From assembly GCA_017871115.1 (NCBI GenBank), contig JAFCIZ010000006.1, forward strand, positions 1,674,001 through 1,738,000: a DNA stretch of 64,000 nucleotides, read 5' to 3'. The notes below the pieces were generated by a model. That model saw only the letters and a program-made list of their open reading frames with translations. It did no database searches and had not been told where the DNA came from. Of this stretch, positions 1 through 11,924 are shown in pieces. The translations under genes were made by a program, and so were the position numbers. Each line of letters starts with the position of its first letter. Positions within the stretch are counted from its first letter, which is position 1. Source of the DNA: Cunninghamella blakesleeana. Its lineage: Eukaryota; Mucoromycota; Mucoromycetes; Mucorales; Cunninghamellaceae.

Positions 1-365
1 ATAAATTTAAAAATGGTGTTATTTTACTTTTAAATTTACAATACGTTTAATGTATTTTTTTAAGTGTGTGCACCCTTAAAAATACCTCAAAAAATGATTA
101 GATAATTGGCTAATATTAATAATTTTTCAACTCAAACATAATAAATCAAGAAAAAAAATTTTTTAAATGGACTCCGTTTCTATCGGTCTTTTTCCTTTTT
201 CTAATTTTGGATTTTTTGGATTTAATTTTTTTTCTTTATCAATCTAATTTTTTTTTTTTTTTCACTTTTTTTTTCTCTCACTCACATTCTTTTAATTGTT
301 GTTACTACTAGTTCTATTCCATTTAATTTTTTTTTTCTTTCTTTCTATTATAATTTAAGTTAAAT
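1..365. other. 5' flank of the arrestin gene
   Basis: No gene is visible. It holds AT-rich DNA that turns into a T- and CT-rich tract from about 180 to 350, as expected for the promoter and 5' UTR of the arrestin gene that starts at 366. Confidence 0.5.
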
Positions 366-1902
366 ATGATAGTGAACGCTGTTCGTAAATCTGCAGAAGT
401 TCGCATTAATTTAGAAAATGACACTATTTTGCTATTGGGTCACCCTGATGAATCGGCTGGAAAAATATTAAGAGGCACTTTACATGTTATTGCTCATGAA
501 AATATTAAAGTTAAAGCTATCAACTTGCGTTTTGTTGGAAAAATGAAAGTATCATGGTCGGAAGGTAAATATAGGCACAAAATAATATAAAACGATATAC
601 AATAATAAAAAAAGTACTTATCAGTATATTTTTCACTTTTTTTATTGTTTTTTGATAGGTATTGGTCATCATCAACATCATTATAAACAAGAAAAAACAA
701 TACTAGAACATAATTGGCAGTTTATACCTATGCAACAGCAACAACAACAGTTGCAATCGCAACAGCAACAACAACAACAACAACCTAATCATCATTCATC
801 AAAGAAAACATATAGTCTTGCAGCAGGAGAACATAAATATAATTTTGAATTAATGCTTCCTGGAGATTTACCCGAATCGTTAGAAACAGTGGGTGGTCAA
901 GTAATATATAGATTAAAAGCAACAGTAGAAAGATCAACCTTTATTCATAACAGCGTTAAAAAGAAATATGTGAAAATTATACGATCCATGCTACCTTCAG
1001 AATTTAGCTTACATCAATCCATGGAAATCCATAACACTTGGGTGAATAAAATGATGTATGATATCTCAATGCCATCCAAATTATATACATTGGGTGAACA
1101 AATCCCTATCTCCATTAATATCTTACCTATCGCTGCTGATCTAAAAGTGAAATCCATGACTATTACATTAAAAGAATATTGTGCTTATACCATCACGGAT
1201 AATAGTAAAACGGATACAAGATTGATTGTGCATAAAAAAATCATGGATCCTTTTCCTGAATCTTATGATGTTGAGACAAATCCTTGGTCAAATCAAGTCT
1301 CTTTGGATGTACCTACTACTTCACCTTCTATCTTTTGTGATACAGAAAATGATATGATTAAAGTAAGTCATAAAATGAAATTTATAATTAGTTTGATGAA
1401 TGGGGATGGCCATTATTCGGAATTAAGATGTGCTGTACCAGTGGTGATTGTGGATTCTTTGGCTTGTGAATCTGAAAATATGTTACCTGCTTATGACCAA
1501 ACTTGGCGTACCGTACCTTACGACCCTGCTGTATTTGAGGCATTACGTAGACGGCCTTCTTTAGCTGCTTCTTCTCTACCACCTTCTTCTCATTCACCTA
1601 TTGCATTATCAAATAACAATAATAATAATTTACAGCAACAACCTCAACCTCAACGTGAACCTTTATCAATAGCTGGTCGTCCTCGCAATTTATCTATTAC
1701 AACTTTATCGTCATCACCCAATCTTCGTTATATGAACCAATTGAGTGGAATGAATAATACTCCCCCTTCTAATGATCCATGGTGGCAAGGTATGGATCTT
1801 TCTCGTGTTCCTTCTTATAATACGGCAAAGCATTTAGACCATGTGGCTTTATCCTCTTCCTTACCTGCTTATGATCAATTATCTATTTCTCCAAGATGTT
1901 GA
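366..1902 (+). CDS. alpha-arrestin (ART-type ubiquitin-ligase adaptor)
   Basis: Two exons, 366-564 and 659-1902, give 480 residues; the phase closes across the intron (GGT codon split G/GT). The first part reads as an arrestin N domain (strands around VRINLENDTILLLG and the RGTLHVIA stretch) and a C domain follows around residues 210-340. A poly-Q tract encoded at about 730-780 interrupts the N domain. Two LPAY motifs (encoded at about 1480 and 1860) fit the [LP]PxY class bound by WW domains of Rsp5/NEDD4-type ligases. By family knowledge such proteins recruit the ligase to plasma-membrane transporters for endocytosis; that role here is inferred. The C-terminal third is Ser/Pro/Asn-rich and probably disordered. 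I cannot assign it to a specific yeast ART. Confidence 0.85.
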
Positions 1903-3475
1903 TTTTTTATTTTTTACTTCTTTTATCATTTTCATTTCATTACTTTTTTTTTTTCTCATTTTTTTTAAAAAAATATCATACCACTTTCCCTACTCATTAT
2001 TTATTTACTAGAATAGCATTTGTATATTATATTATTATTATTATTATTATTATTATTATCATTTAATACATAAACTTGTAAAGAAATATATCATTTTTAA
2101 CCATATATGATCATCAAGTGTATATATATGTATATCATTCATGTTTATATATTTGTTAATCATACGTTATAATATCATTTATAAACTATTATCACTATTT
2201 TCATTAATTTATAATCATTAAATATTTATTTCATTATATACATTTTATTATTTAAAAAAATTCTAAACTATACCCTTATTTAAAATTTATAGTCATATAT
2301 CACTAAAAAAAAAGATAAATATATTATATAAATTAATATCATTATTGTTTACGATTGCTATGATTATTATGGTCCTTTTTTTTTTCAGACACTAGACAAT
2401 TATCCTCATAAACCAGGCATGAAGATGGGTCCACAATATATATAAAATATACTGTTATCTTCATGTTGGTCCCAGTTCTATAAGACATTGTTTGCCTAGA
2501 ATATTATCCATCATTAAAAACAGTATATCCTCTTTTATATAATATGTTTCATCCTCTTATTCTTTTTTAAAAAGATACTAACCTGGACTTTAAATAGATG
2601 GAACCAAGTCTTCGGTATATGAATATAAAATAATAATAATAGTGATAGTAAAATTGAAAAAGAACAAGAAAAAAAGAAAAAAGAAAAAGAAAACCTCGAA
2701 AATACATATATTTATACAAAAATTTAACTATACAAAAAAAAATTTTTTTCTCATCTTAAAATAATTTCATTGGTTACTTGGACTGTTCTTGTTTTTCTTT
2801 TCTAATAAAAAATGATTATTTTGCAGCTTCCAAAAAAATCCTACTGGGTTTGAATATCTTGGGAGCCAAATATTTCCTTTTTGCACACAAGAGATTTTAA
2901 TTTTTATCAACATTTTTAACGGTTAATTAGAAACCCTCTAGGTTATGAGTATATATATAAAACATGATTAGAAATGTAACTGAATGTTAATAATGATCAT
3001 AAATAATTAAATATATGATGATGACAACAGAAAGAAAAAAACAGGTAAACTAATATTTATAAATTGATCTCAGCTAATCACGGGTTAAATAAAAATATCA
3101 TAGATTCACTCACCTTGAAAGATAATCAAACTATGATATAATTACTTCCTACTTATATTTTGATAAATTTTTATAAAATGATAGTTGAGATATATTATTT
3201 AATTTAAAAATTAAGATGAGCAACAAAATGATTATATTTATACGCGTGCGCATTATTTTTATTTTTAATTGAAGTTTTACATCTTCGTTTTAAGTTTATT
3301 AATGCCAAATAAAGGAATATAATTTTTAAATTCAACAAAAGGCTAGTTTAAGTCACTGCAAAAAAATTAAATTGAGGCGCAAGTAAATTCATTTTCCATT
3401 TATTTTAAAAAATGTTATCTTTTCTTTTCTTTTCAGTCTTTTTATTTATTCAGAGTTAAATAAAATAAAATAAAA
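1903..3475. other. intergenic, AT-rich, no gene seen
   Basis: About 1.6 kb between the arrestin and an orphan gene. It contains an ATT repeat near 2030-2060 and a small inverted repeat (arms 2418-2426 and 2457-2465). No open frame looks coding. Confidence 0.5.
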
Positions 3476-3991
3476 ATGAATTCAACAGCTGATGCCACAC
3501 TTTGGATCTTGGAACCCATTCAAAAAGAAGGGATAAATATTTCGTTAGCAGTATGTGAATTACCTAATCTTGCAATGTTAGAAACCCTTGATCGTATGGG
3601 AGTATTTGGAGAAGCCGTTGCCAAGCAAGTTTTACAAATCATTGGTACATTAAAGGGAAACATATCGAATAATACATTTATTGATGCCACTCGATTAAAT
3701 GACTTACAAGTGATTGATTATAACGATGAAGATTTTATGTTATTACAGTTCCAAAAGGATTATTTACGCACTACTTCTACTATGGCTATTCGTTATAAAC
3801 AAGTGAATCGAGATGTTAGTTTTTTAGGAAATAATCAAATCACCAATCCTTATTTTAAAAATGCAAGATTTAAAACAAAATGTGGTTTGAAAATCATTAT
3901 GCAAGGGGATGCTATATATTTCGCTTTAAATACAACAAGAGACCCTTTTAATGAACAAGATGTTGCTAACGTAAAAGCTAAAATCTTTTAG
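3476..3991 (+). CDS. unrecognised 171-residue protein
   Basis: Single-exon frame of 171 codons starting at an ATG preceded by an A-rich leader (AAATAAAATAAAAATG) and ending in TAG, followed by AT-rich 3' DNA. The composition is balanced rather than low-complexity: mixed hydrophobic and charged residues, three Cys, no signal peptide and no membrane segment. It looks like a compact alpha/beta cytosolic protein, for example the helix-like run LAMLETLDRMGVFGEAVAKQ followed by strand-like segments. I do not recognise a family. No coding neighbour gives a functional clue. Confidence 0.7.
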   Translation: MNSTADATLWILEPIQKEGINISLAVCELPNLAMLETLDRMGVFGEAVAKQVLQIIGTLKGNISNNTFIDATRLNDLQVIDYNDEDFMLLQFQKDYLRTTSTMAIRYKQVNRDVSFLGNNQITNPYFKNARFKTKCGLKIIMQGDAIYFALNTTRDPFNEQDVANVKAKIF

Positions 3992-4864
3992 CTTTTTTAT
4001 TTTTATGATCTAAAAAATAAAAAAACGTGTAAATTAATAAAATTTTCAAAAAAAACCTTGAATTTTTTATTTGTGTGCCTTATTTGGAAGTGATTATATG
4101 ACATACATTCTGAGAAAAAAAAATCTGCCTCTAGTTCCTATATCTTGTGTATTTAATGAAGTTGATTGAATAAATATCAAATAATATATACATATACATA
4201 TAATGAAACAGTAAAATAACATTATACAATGACGTTCTTTTTTTATTTTATTTTTTTTCGTATTCTTTATCTGTTTAATATTGTTATTTATTTTTCTCTT
4301 TTTCTCGTTCGGAGAAGTGCCGATCGGTCAATAGAAATCAAAAGATAGTGGTAATACATATTCGCCGTAAATTCGATATTTTATATCGCTTTATTAGTTT
4401 TCCCTTATTACCGATATTTTCAACATGAAAAAAAAAAGTAAATAGTTATGAATATATTCTTATTTTATCAAAAGTTTATATTTATATAAATATATAAAAA
4501 AAACAGTAGTAGTAATAAAACAACTACTAGTTCAAAAGAAAAAAGTTCGTTTTTAATTTTTTTTAGTTGCCAATAAAAATTGATGCATGAATAAAAAAAA
4601 ACAAAGTCTTAAACATTTATAAAGTATGACATAATATTATATACAAAAAGATGATCAATACAATTGTAAAATATATATAATAATCATAAGTAAATAAAAA
4701 AAAAATATTTCCAAAAAAGTTTTGTAGCTTTAGTACATAAAATTTTAGAAAAGAAAACTTAAAACTTTTTTTTCTTCTCTTTTTCTTTTCCTCCATTTAT
4801 TTTTTTTAACTTGCACCTTTTTTTTTCTAAGCTATATGAACCATTATTATTATTATTAAGAGAA
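3992..4864. other. intergenic, promoter side of the GRAM gene
   Basis: AT-rich DNA with one less AT-rich patch around 4310-4440. No supported gene. The last 100 bases are T- and CT-rich and probably form the promoter and leader of the GRAM-domain gene. Confidence 0.4.
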
Positions 4865-6834
4865 ATGACTTTTGAACAAGAAGAAGTTGATCAAGAAAAA
4901 CAAACACGTCGTACTCAACGATGGAAAGAGCGTTTATCAAAAACATCTACCATTCACCAACTATTAAATCCAACAACAACAACAACAACAATGAATGGAG
5001 CTCATACTGCTACTTCTACGTCTACGTCTACTTCTTCGTCTACTTCTGCTTCTTCTTCCGTGACTATAACTGAAGATAATGATAATAAAAACAAAGAAAA
5101 TATATTATCACAGCCAACTATTTCTACAAATAGTAAACCCTCTATCTACCTTCAACAACAGCAACACAATGGTAACTCATCAGCTATTACTACTTCCACT
5201 ACTATTTTACCTGATTCAATTAAAAATAAAGAATTTCATAATAATTTTAAAAACATTCCAATCGAAGATACTTTGTTACAAGGTAAATAAAATAAACAAA
5301 TAATCACCACCCAACCTTTCTAAAATAGAGAATATTCGTTACACAGAAAGATTTTTTTAACTTTAATCTTTTTTTTCTTTTTCTTTCCCTTTTTGTTGTC
5401 AATGCATAGAATTCAAATGTGCTCTGCAAAAAGATGTATTATTACAAGGAAAGCTTTATATTACTAAAAACAATATATGTTTTAAATCTAATATTTTTGG
5501 TTACGTCACATGTGTGAGTATAAAATAATGACCACAAGTACTAATAATAAAGTAAAAATTCATTATTAAAATAGTCATATATATTTATTTTCATTCTTTT
5601 TATTATTATTATTTTTAAATTATAGGTGGAAATTTTAGTAAAAGATATAAAAAGTATTGAAAGGGTACGAGTTATAAAATTGATGCCTCGTGTTATCCAG
5701 ATTATCGTGAAAAATGATGAAAAAGTAAGAACCGTTCAAAATGATAAAAAATTTTTTTGGTATTTTTATTTTGCATTCAACGATCATCTTTTTATTCTTA
5801 TTATTTTATTTAATTAATCAGTATGTATTTACCTCCTTTTTAACTTCGATATCAGCAAGGGATGAAGCTTATAATAAGTTGCTTGAAGTATGGCAGCTAA
5901 TGAACCCTGAATTAAATATTGTGAAAAGTTCTTCAAATCAATTACCTCATAAAAACAACCATTCTTCTTTACCTCCTACATCTCACCCTTCTTCTATTAA
6001 AAATACAACAAATAATGCTGCTACTAATGCCACTATTTCAGCAGAACATGATAATAATCAAGAAAAATCGCACCATAGAAAACGGGCTCATACTTTAACA
6101 GATTATAACCATTTATTCAATCTTATACCCATACATAGATCAAGGTCTTTATCTTCTAGTGCTGCTCATTCAAAATCACAAAGTAAAAAAAAAAAAAAAA
6201 TACAAAACCATAATCTCAAAATATAATGGAATAGATAAAAATAATAAGATAAACTGATAATGATATTAATCGTATACGTAATAAAAAGAAAATAAAGAGT
6301 GGGTTTAAATTAACCACTATTCCTTTCTCTTTCTTTTTTTTCTTTATCACACTCTCTTTAGATAACCATGTCAGTTGGAAAGATCAGCCACAAAAAATAC
6401 CAAACTCATCAAATTTACGATTAAATAACAAAAATGATAAGCCAATTCCTGAAGATAAAGACGAAGAAAAAGATGATGGTTCAGATGAAGAAGAAGATAA
6501 TGGGTTGGAACAAGAAAACAATGCATTAGAACAAGAAAAAAAAAGCAAAAGAATAAATCACCATCAACACGAACAACATAAAAATAATATCAATCGACTT
6601 TCCATTATGATATTTATTGGTAGTGTACTTTTATGTATTTCTCATCTCATCCTAAGTTATCGATTTTACCATGTCACACACCATCTTAAAAACCAGATTG
6701 ATTCATATCAAGTAGCACAATCTGATGAAACAAAATGGATGGCTTCTCAATTAAAAGATGTTAAAGATCAAGCTCAAGTTTGGATGAAGGAATCCATGCG
6801 TCAGCGTCAACAGTTACTAGATTTGATGCAATAG
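4865..6834 (+). CDS. GRAM-domain protein with C-terminal membrane anchor
   Basis: Five exons: 4865-5282, 5410-5513, 5626-5724, 5822-6182, 6362-6834; total 484 residues with every phase closing. After a disordered Thr/Ser-rich N-terminus, residues about 135-230 form a GRAM domain: KDVLLQGKLYITKNNICFKS, FGYVTCVEILVKDIKSIER, then YVFTSFL and SARDEAYNKLLEVWQ, the usual GRAM ending. A poly-Ser/Asn/basic linker and an acidic segment follow, then one hydrophobic helix (IMIFIGSVLLCISHLILSY) about 80 residues from the end and a short coiled coil. GRAM plus a single anchor recalls GRAMD and Lam/Ysp proteins of ER contact sites, but I see no VASt sterol-transfer domain between them. Lipid-contact function is inferred. 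The first ATG of the frame after an upstream stop was taken as start. Confidence 0.8.
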
Positions 6835-7138
6835 CAACTCTTTTATGTTTTTTTTTATTATAACCATTTAATATATATACTATAAATTTTGTTTTATTTT
6901 ACTGTATTTTTTTTTAAAAAGAATGAGTAAAATTATATACAGTTATAAATAACCAATGATATTTTTAGTTTGTTTTATTTTTAAAAGATGAAGATGATCG
7001 ATATAAAAGTTTTTTTTGAAAAAAATAAAAAAAAAAAATACACAAATAAATAAGTAGAATGAAAAAATACATAAACTATATACATTAATATATAAACAAT
7101 TGATTTTTGTTTTTTTGTTTTTTGATGAATATTCTTAA
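6835..7138. other. short convergent intergenic region
   Basis: About 300 bases between two convergent genes. AT-rich, with A/T runs suitable for 3' end formation. Nothing else seen. Confidence 0.4.
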
Positions 7139-8884
7139 TCAATAAGGAATTTCTATCGAATATTTTTGTTGTCTTCCTTGGGAATTATCTTCAATTGAAT
7201 TAGATACTAAAGAAGATGAAGGTGCTGAAGTAGATGGATTATAAGGTGGTAAAAAAGATTGATCTTGTTGTTGATACTGTAATTTAGACAAAAGTGGTTG
7301 CTGATTTTGTTGTTTTTGCATATTTACATCCCAATTTGAAGAAGTAGAAGGAGTTGAAGAGGAAGATGGAGGAGGAGGAGGAGGAGTGGAGGACGTATAA
7401 TGTTGGTAACTACTGTTATTATTATTATAATATGGCGATGGTTTTTTATTTCTTTTTTCTTTTTCTTTTAAGGCCAATTGATTTTTTTGGAATTGATCTC
7501 TTTGTTGATAATGTTGACGATATTGATCCACTATATTTTTTCCATCCCCAGATGGTAAATAAGTCATGATTATATTTAATAGCGATTCGATATCTTGATG
7601 CAAATCTTGATTTGTATGTTGCAAATGATAAATATATTCTGTAGCCTTTTGTAATATAGTTGCTTTATTTAATTTAGTAGCTACAGCAACTCCGTCCATA
7701 AAAATAGGCTCATCATTATTATGATTAGAAGTAGGACTAATATCTTCTTCATCGTCTGTATGTTGTTGATGGTGATTACCCCGTTGATAAAGATTATCCT
7801 TTTTTATACGTGCATGCCTTAATGCTGGAACAGCATCTCTTAATTCTCCTATTTTGTCATTAATATTATTTCTGTATTTTTTTTCTACTGCATTATGCGC
7901 TGATTTACGCGGATGTTGATTATTATAAGGTTGATATTGATATTGATGTTGATGTTGATGACTAGAATAACGGTTTCTTTCATAATTCATTAAAGGATTG
8001 CCAAAAAGAGATGATACTTGTTGGTTTTCAAAGCTTATATTATTTATGTTATCTTTATCTTTATCAAACTGAAATGCTGGGGTAATACCTGGTGACGATA
8101 ATGGACTTGTTGTCGAAGGAGCTGATAATTGATCTTCTGTCCAAGATACTTGTAAATGAGTTGGACTATTGGGCACACTTTTATGGTGTTGTTGTTGATT
8201 TAAAAACATTTGTTTTAGATTAGATGACTCGTTTACTTTTAATTTTCCTTCTTCATCATTATCTTCATCTTCATCTTGATCATTGCTAAATATATATGGT
8301 CCTTTAGGTGGCGTATTTGGTGCAGATTTAGCGAGTTGAATATTATTGTTATAAAGCTGATTATAAGGTGTCAAATTTTGATTATTATTACTAATATCAC
8401 TAGAGTTAATGAGATCAATTGTATCACCATTAAAAAGGCAAGCTGGCCCTACAATGTTTATTGGATTATCAACCATTGCTTCATTTTTTATATTCAATAA
8501 TGATTGACTTAGGTAGGCAAGAGAAGTATCTTGGTCAATAGTATTAAATAAGTTGCTACTATTATTATTGTTGCTATTGTTAGGATTATTATTAATATCT
8601 ATGTCTTTTATTGAGTTGTTATTATTTAAACTAAAAGGAATATTTTGTTGTTGTTGTTGTTGCAATTGAGGACTATTTACAGTAGGGAAAGTTGTAATAG
8701 TAGCAGTGGAAGCTGATTCAAGTGATATTGGATAAGGTTGATTTATATTTGTTGAATTACTTGAAGTATAATTGTTCCAAGCTTTTGCATTTGCCTGTTG
8801 GAGAAGGAAATCCGATTCAAAACTAGAATCCCATAAATAATCAGTATTCACTTTGTTGTTATTATCATTTGATTGTGTATTCAT
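7139..8884 (-). CDS. SREBP-type bHLH transcription factor without membrane segments
   Basis: Single exon, 581 residues. The basic region and helix 1 around residues 325-355 read AHNAVEKKYRNNINDKIGEL; the Tyr in place of the usual Arg is the signature of the SREBP subgroup, which lets these factors bind sterol-regulatory elements as well as E-boxes (family knowledge). Helix 2 (TKLNKATILQKATEYIYHLQ) comes after an unusually long, acidic and His-rich loop of about 45 residues, and a short leucine-zipper-like segment follows. The rest is Asn/Gln/Ser-rich with TP/SP sites. No hydrophobic membrane segments occur, so unlike membrane-tethered SREBPs it probably goes directly to the nucleus. The target genes are unknown. 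Confidence 0.85.
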   Translation of the reverse strand: MNTQSNDNNNKVNTDYLWDSSFESDFLLQQANAKAWNNYTSSNSTNINQPYPISLESASTATITTFPTVNSPQLQQQQQQNIPFSLNNNNSIKDIDINNNPNNSNNNNSSNLFNTIDQDTSLAYLSQSLLNIKNEAMVDNPINIVGPACLFNGDTIDLINSSDISNNNQNLTPYNQLYNNNIQLAKSAPNTPPKGPYIFSNDQDEDEDNDEEGKLKVNESSNLKQMFLNQQQHHKSVPNSPTHLQVSWTEDQLSAPSTTSPLSSPGITPAFQFDKDKDNINNISFENQQVSSLFGNPLMNYERNRYSSHQHQHQYQYQPYNNQHPRKSAHNAVEKKYRNNINDKIGELRDAVPALRHARIKKDNLYQRGNHHQQHTDDEEDISPTSNHNNDEPIFMDGVAVATKLNKATILQKATEYIYHLQHTNQDLHQDIESLLNIIMTYLPSGDGKNIVDQYRQHYQQRDQFQKNQLALKEKEKRNKKPSPYYNNNNSSYQHYTSSTPPPPPPSSSSTPSTSSNWDVNMQKQQNQQPLLSKLQYQQQDQSFLPPYNPSTSAPSSSLVSNSIEDNSQGRQQKYSIEIPY

Positions 8885-9372
8885 TATTTCTCTTGAAAAA
8901 TAAAATAAAATAAAGAGGAAAAGAGGAGAGGAAAAAAGAAAAAAGAACGCTTTTTAAAAAAACTGCTGGAACCCAGACCGCTTATTTTTTTTTTTGCAAC
9001 CCCAGGAAAAATGATGATTTTTATCTAGTTTAACCAAAAAGCAATATAAAATAAAATAAATGATTTTTAATGAAAAAAAATCCGTTTAATAATAATAATA
9101 ATAATAATATATATATATGCATTTATATATAAATGCATCTGCTTTTATATTATGTAAATTCTAGTATATATTATAAAAACATACATTTGAATCTTTTTAC
9201 CTAGCCATGATAAGGTATGCCAAAAGTTTAAAGACCGATATTTTCTTCTGCATTGATTACCTCAAAAAAGTCAAATATTCATATTTAAATAATTTTAAAG
9301 GCGATAAAAAAAATTAAAATAACAATAAACATAATCATAATATGATGTTGGGTGATAATATATATAGTATAT
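8885..9372. other. intergenic between PABP 3' end and bHLH promoter
   Basis: Mostly A/T runs and a TA tract near 9100-9120. A short GC-rich patch (ACCCAGACCGC, about 8965-8975) lies about 85 bases upstream of the bHLH start and may be promoter sequence. No gene seen. Confidence 0.4.
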
Positions 9373-11924
9373 TTATTTTTCAGTATCTAATATAGATTCT
9401 TCATGTTGTTTTAAAACATTAACAGCCTCTTGAGCCCTTTCATCTAATAAATCAATATTATTTACTAATTCAATGAGATCTTCCATTTCCATTTCCAACA
9501 ACATGCCAGTTACTTTACCCGCAGTTTCTGAATGTTTTGTTTGTCTTTATACATATATATTATATAAAATAAAAATAATATATATGTGTATATTATTATT
9601 ATTGTTATTACAAATATCTCCCTATTTTTTTTCATTATTATTTTTTATATTTATAATATAAAAAAATATAATTTAACTTACATTGTTTCATATATCCGTT
9701 GGCCTAATATTTGTTTTTGTGATTCCAAAGGTAACGAAGAAAGTGAATCCAAAGTAATTACAGAATTATCATGATGATGATGATGGTTTGTTTTTGTCAC
9801 TGTGGGTGAAGTGGATGTATTTTTTGATTGGTCGTACTCTTTACCTTTTTTTTCACTTTGTAATGGAGACGACGATGATGAAGATGACGGTATTGAAGTG
9901 AATGGGGTTGTTGAAGAAGGATGCGCAGAATTAGAATATGGTGATGGAGTGTGATTCGCTGTCATTATTGTTGATGAAGATTGTGGAGAGGAGGTGGAGG
10001 ATGGTGGAGGAAGTGGAGGTGGATAGCTTGTATAAGATACAGGACCAGCTGCAAAGTTGGGTTGTTGTAAGATGGGAGGAGGACCAGTGGAAAACCACTG
10101 TAGTGGTTGTTGAACAATATAATTTGATTGAGGTGGATAGGAGCCATAAAATGATGATCCATTATTTATAAATGATGTATTTGGTATTGATATAAAGGGC
10201 TAATAAAAAAATAAAAAATAAAAAATAAAATAAAAAACACCAAAAAATATGTTTCATCAATCAGTCTATCTGTTATCTCTCTCTTTTTTTAACATTTTTT
10301 ATTTTTAAATATATCCATACCTGTTGTGATGGACGAGTGTATTTATTTCTCTGGTTTGAAATTTGTGCTTCTAATTGATTCCTTCTTTCCTCTTTTTTTT
10401 GGGCAAAAGCAACAAATATCTCTTTATTATTGATGACTTTTTTATCCATTTCCCTTATTGATCTATTGGCTTCTTCAAGAGTTGTAAAGCAAACAAAGCC
10501 AAATCCTTTGGAGCGCTTTGACTAAATAATAAAATTAAAATAGTAATAATAAATAAATATTATCTTTAAAAATGGGATTGATTTTATATACCAATTATTC
10601 ATTATATTTACCGCTTCATCACGCATCACTTTTGCGCTAGTAATTGTACCAAATTCCAAGAAAAGGTTTCTTAAAGCATCATCATCAATATCTTCAGCCA
10701 AATTTTTAATATAAAGATTATAACCACGATGTTTAAAATGTGAGGGTTTTTCAGATGAGGATCTTTTTTGTGCTGGAGAAACAAATAATCGTTTACCACC
10801 ATATTCAGTATTATGCATTTCTGTTACTACTTTTTTAGCATCTTCGTGACGATCAAAATTTACATAACCACTACCACGAGATAATCCACGACTATCTCTT
10901 TTAATTGATACCGAAGTGATGGGACCATAACTACCAAATAATTCATATAATTCTTCATCTTTAATATCGGATACCAAATTACTAACAAAGACATTTGTGA
11001 ATTTTTGTTTGATTTCTTCTGATTTTTGAATCCGTTCATGTTTAGGGATATAATGACCAACAAATCTAAAAATAAAAATAAGCGAAAAAAAAAAAAAGGA
11101 AATGAATAAAATTCATTCTTTATTATTATTATCATTCCATTTATATATAAAGCCACCCACCACACACTTACAATTCCTGATTATATAAAGTCATTCCGTT
11201 CACATTATTAATTGCTCTTTCAGCTGCTTCAGCCGAGTCATATTGTACAAAACCATAACCTTTTGATTGGCCATGACTATCCAAAGCTATATTACAATGT
11301 GTTATATTTCCAAATTGAAAAAAAGTATCCCATAATGCTTTTGTTGTTATTGATAAATCAAGATTTTTGATAAAGATGTTACCAGTTTTTGATGTTATTT
11401 TATTAAAATCCTTTTGTGACCACATTATTCTACAAGGTTTTCCTTTGATTAAACTATAATTAAGTGATTGGATAGCTCTTTCACCTAAAAAGGGAAATCA
11501 ATAGAATAATAATTACATGTGTTGGCTATTGTTATTACACTTACTGTTGTTATTATTTTAGTTCATATATTGATTTTTTATTATAAATAGTATTACCATC
11601 CATTTCTGAAGAAAAGGTAATATAAGCATAGCCTAAACTTTTATTGGTAATAGCATCTCGACATATTCTAATATTGTCCACGGGACCAATTTGAATAAAA
11701 ATATCCATTAAAGTATTTTCTTCCACATTAGGATCGAGTTCACCAACGTAGAGACTAGCAGTTTTTCCATAATTTGTATTTGAGGTACGATTTTGATAAG
11801 ACATATTGGCAGCTTGACTTTGCCTTGCTGCGATATCTTGTTGCTGTTTTATTGATAATCCACGTGGCCCTAAAGATTCAGAAATAAGCTTTGGTGGTAT
11901 TGTTGCTATAGATGTGCTTGTCAT
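9373..11924 (-). CDS. PAB1: polyadenylate-binding protein (four RRMs plus MLLE domain)
   Basis: Six exons read downward: 11924-11597, 11484-11172, 11065-10612, 10521-10321, 10199-9682, 9544-9373; 661 residues, all phases closing. Four RRM domains follow a 60-residue leader: RRM1 with SLYVGELDPNVEENTLMDIF, RRM2 with GNIFIKNLDLSITTKALWD and KGYGFVQY, RRM3 with FTNVFVSNLV and GSGYVNF, RRM4 with YNLYIKNL and KGFGFVCF. A Pro/Ser/Asn/His-rich linker leads to the C-terminal MLLE (PABC) domain, recognised by KVTGMLLEMEMEDLIELV. PABP coats mRNA poly(A) tails and links them to translation and deadenylation factors; the MLLE binds PAM2 peptides. The last intron's acceptor was chosen at 9545 because only that keeps the MLLE in frame. 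Confidence 0.95.
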
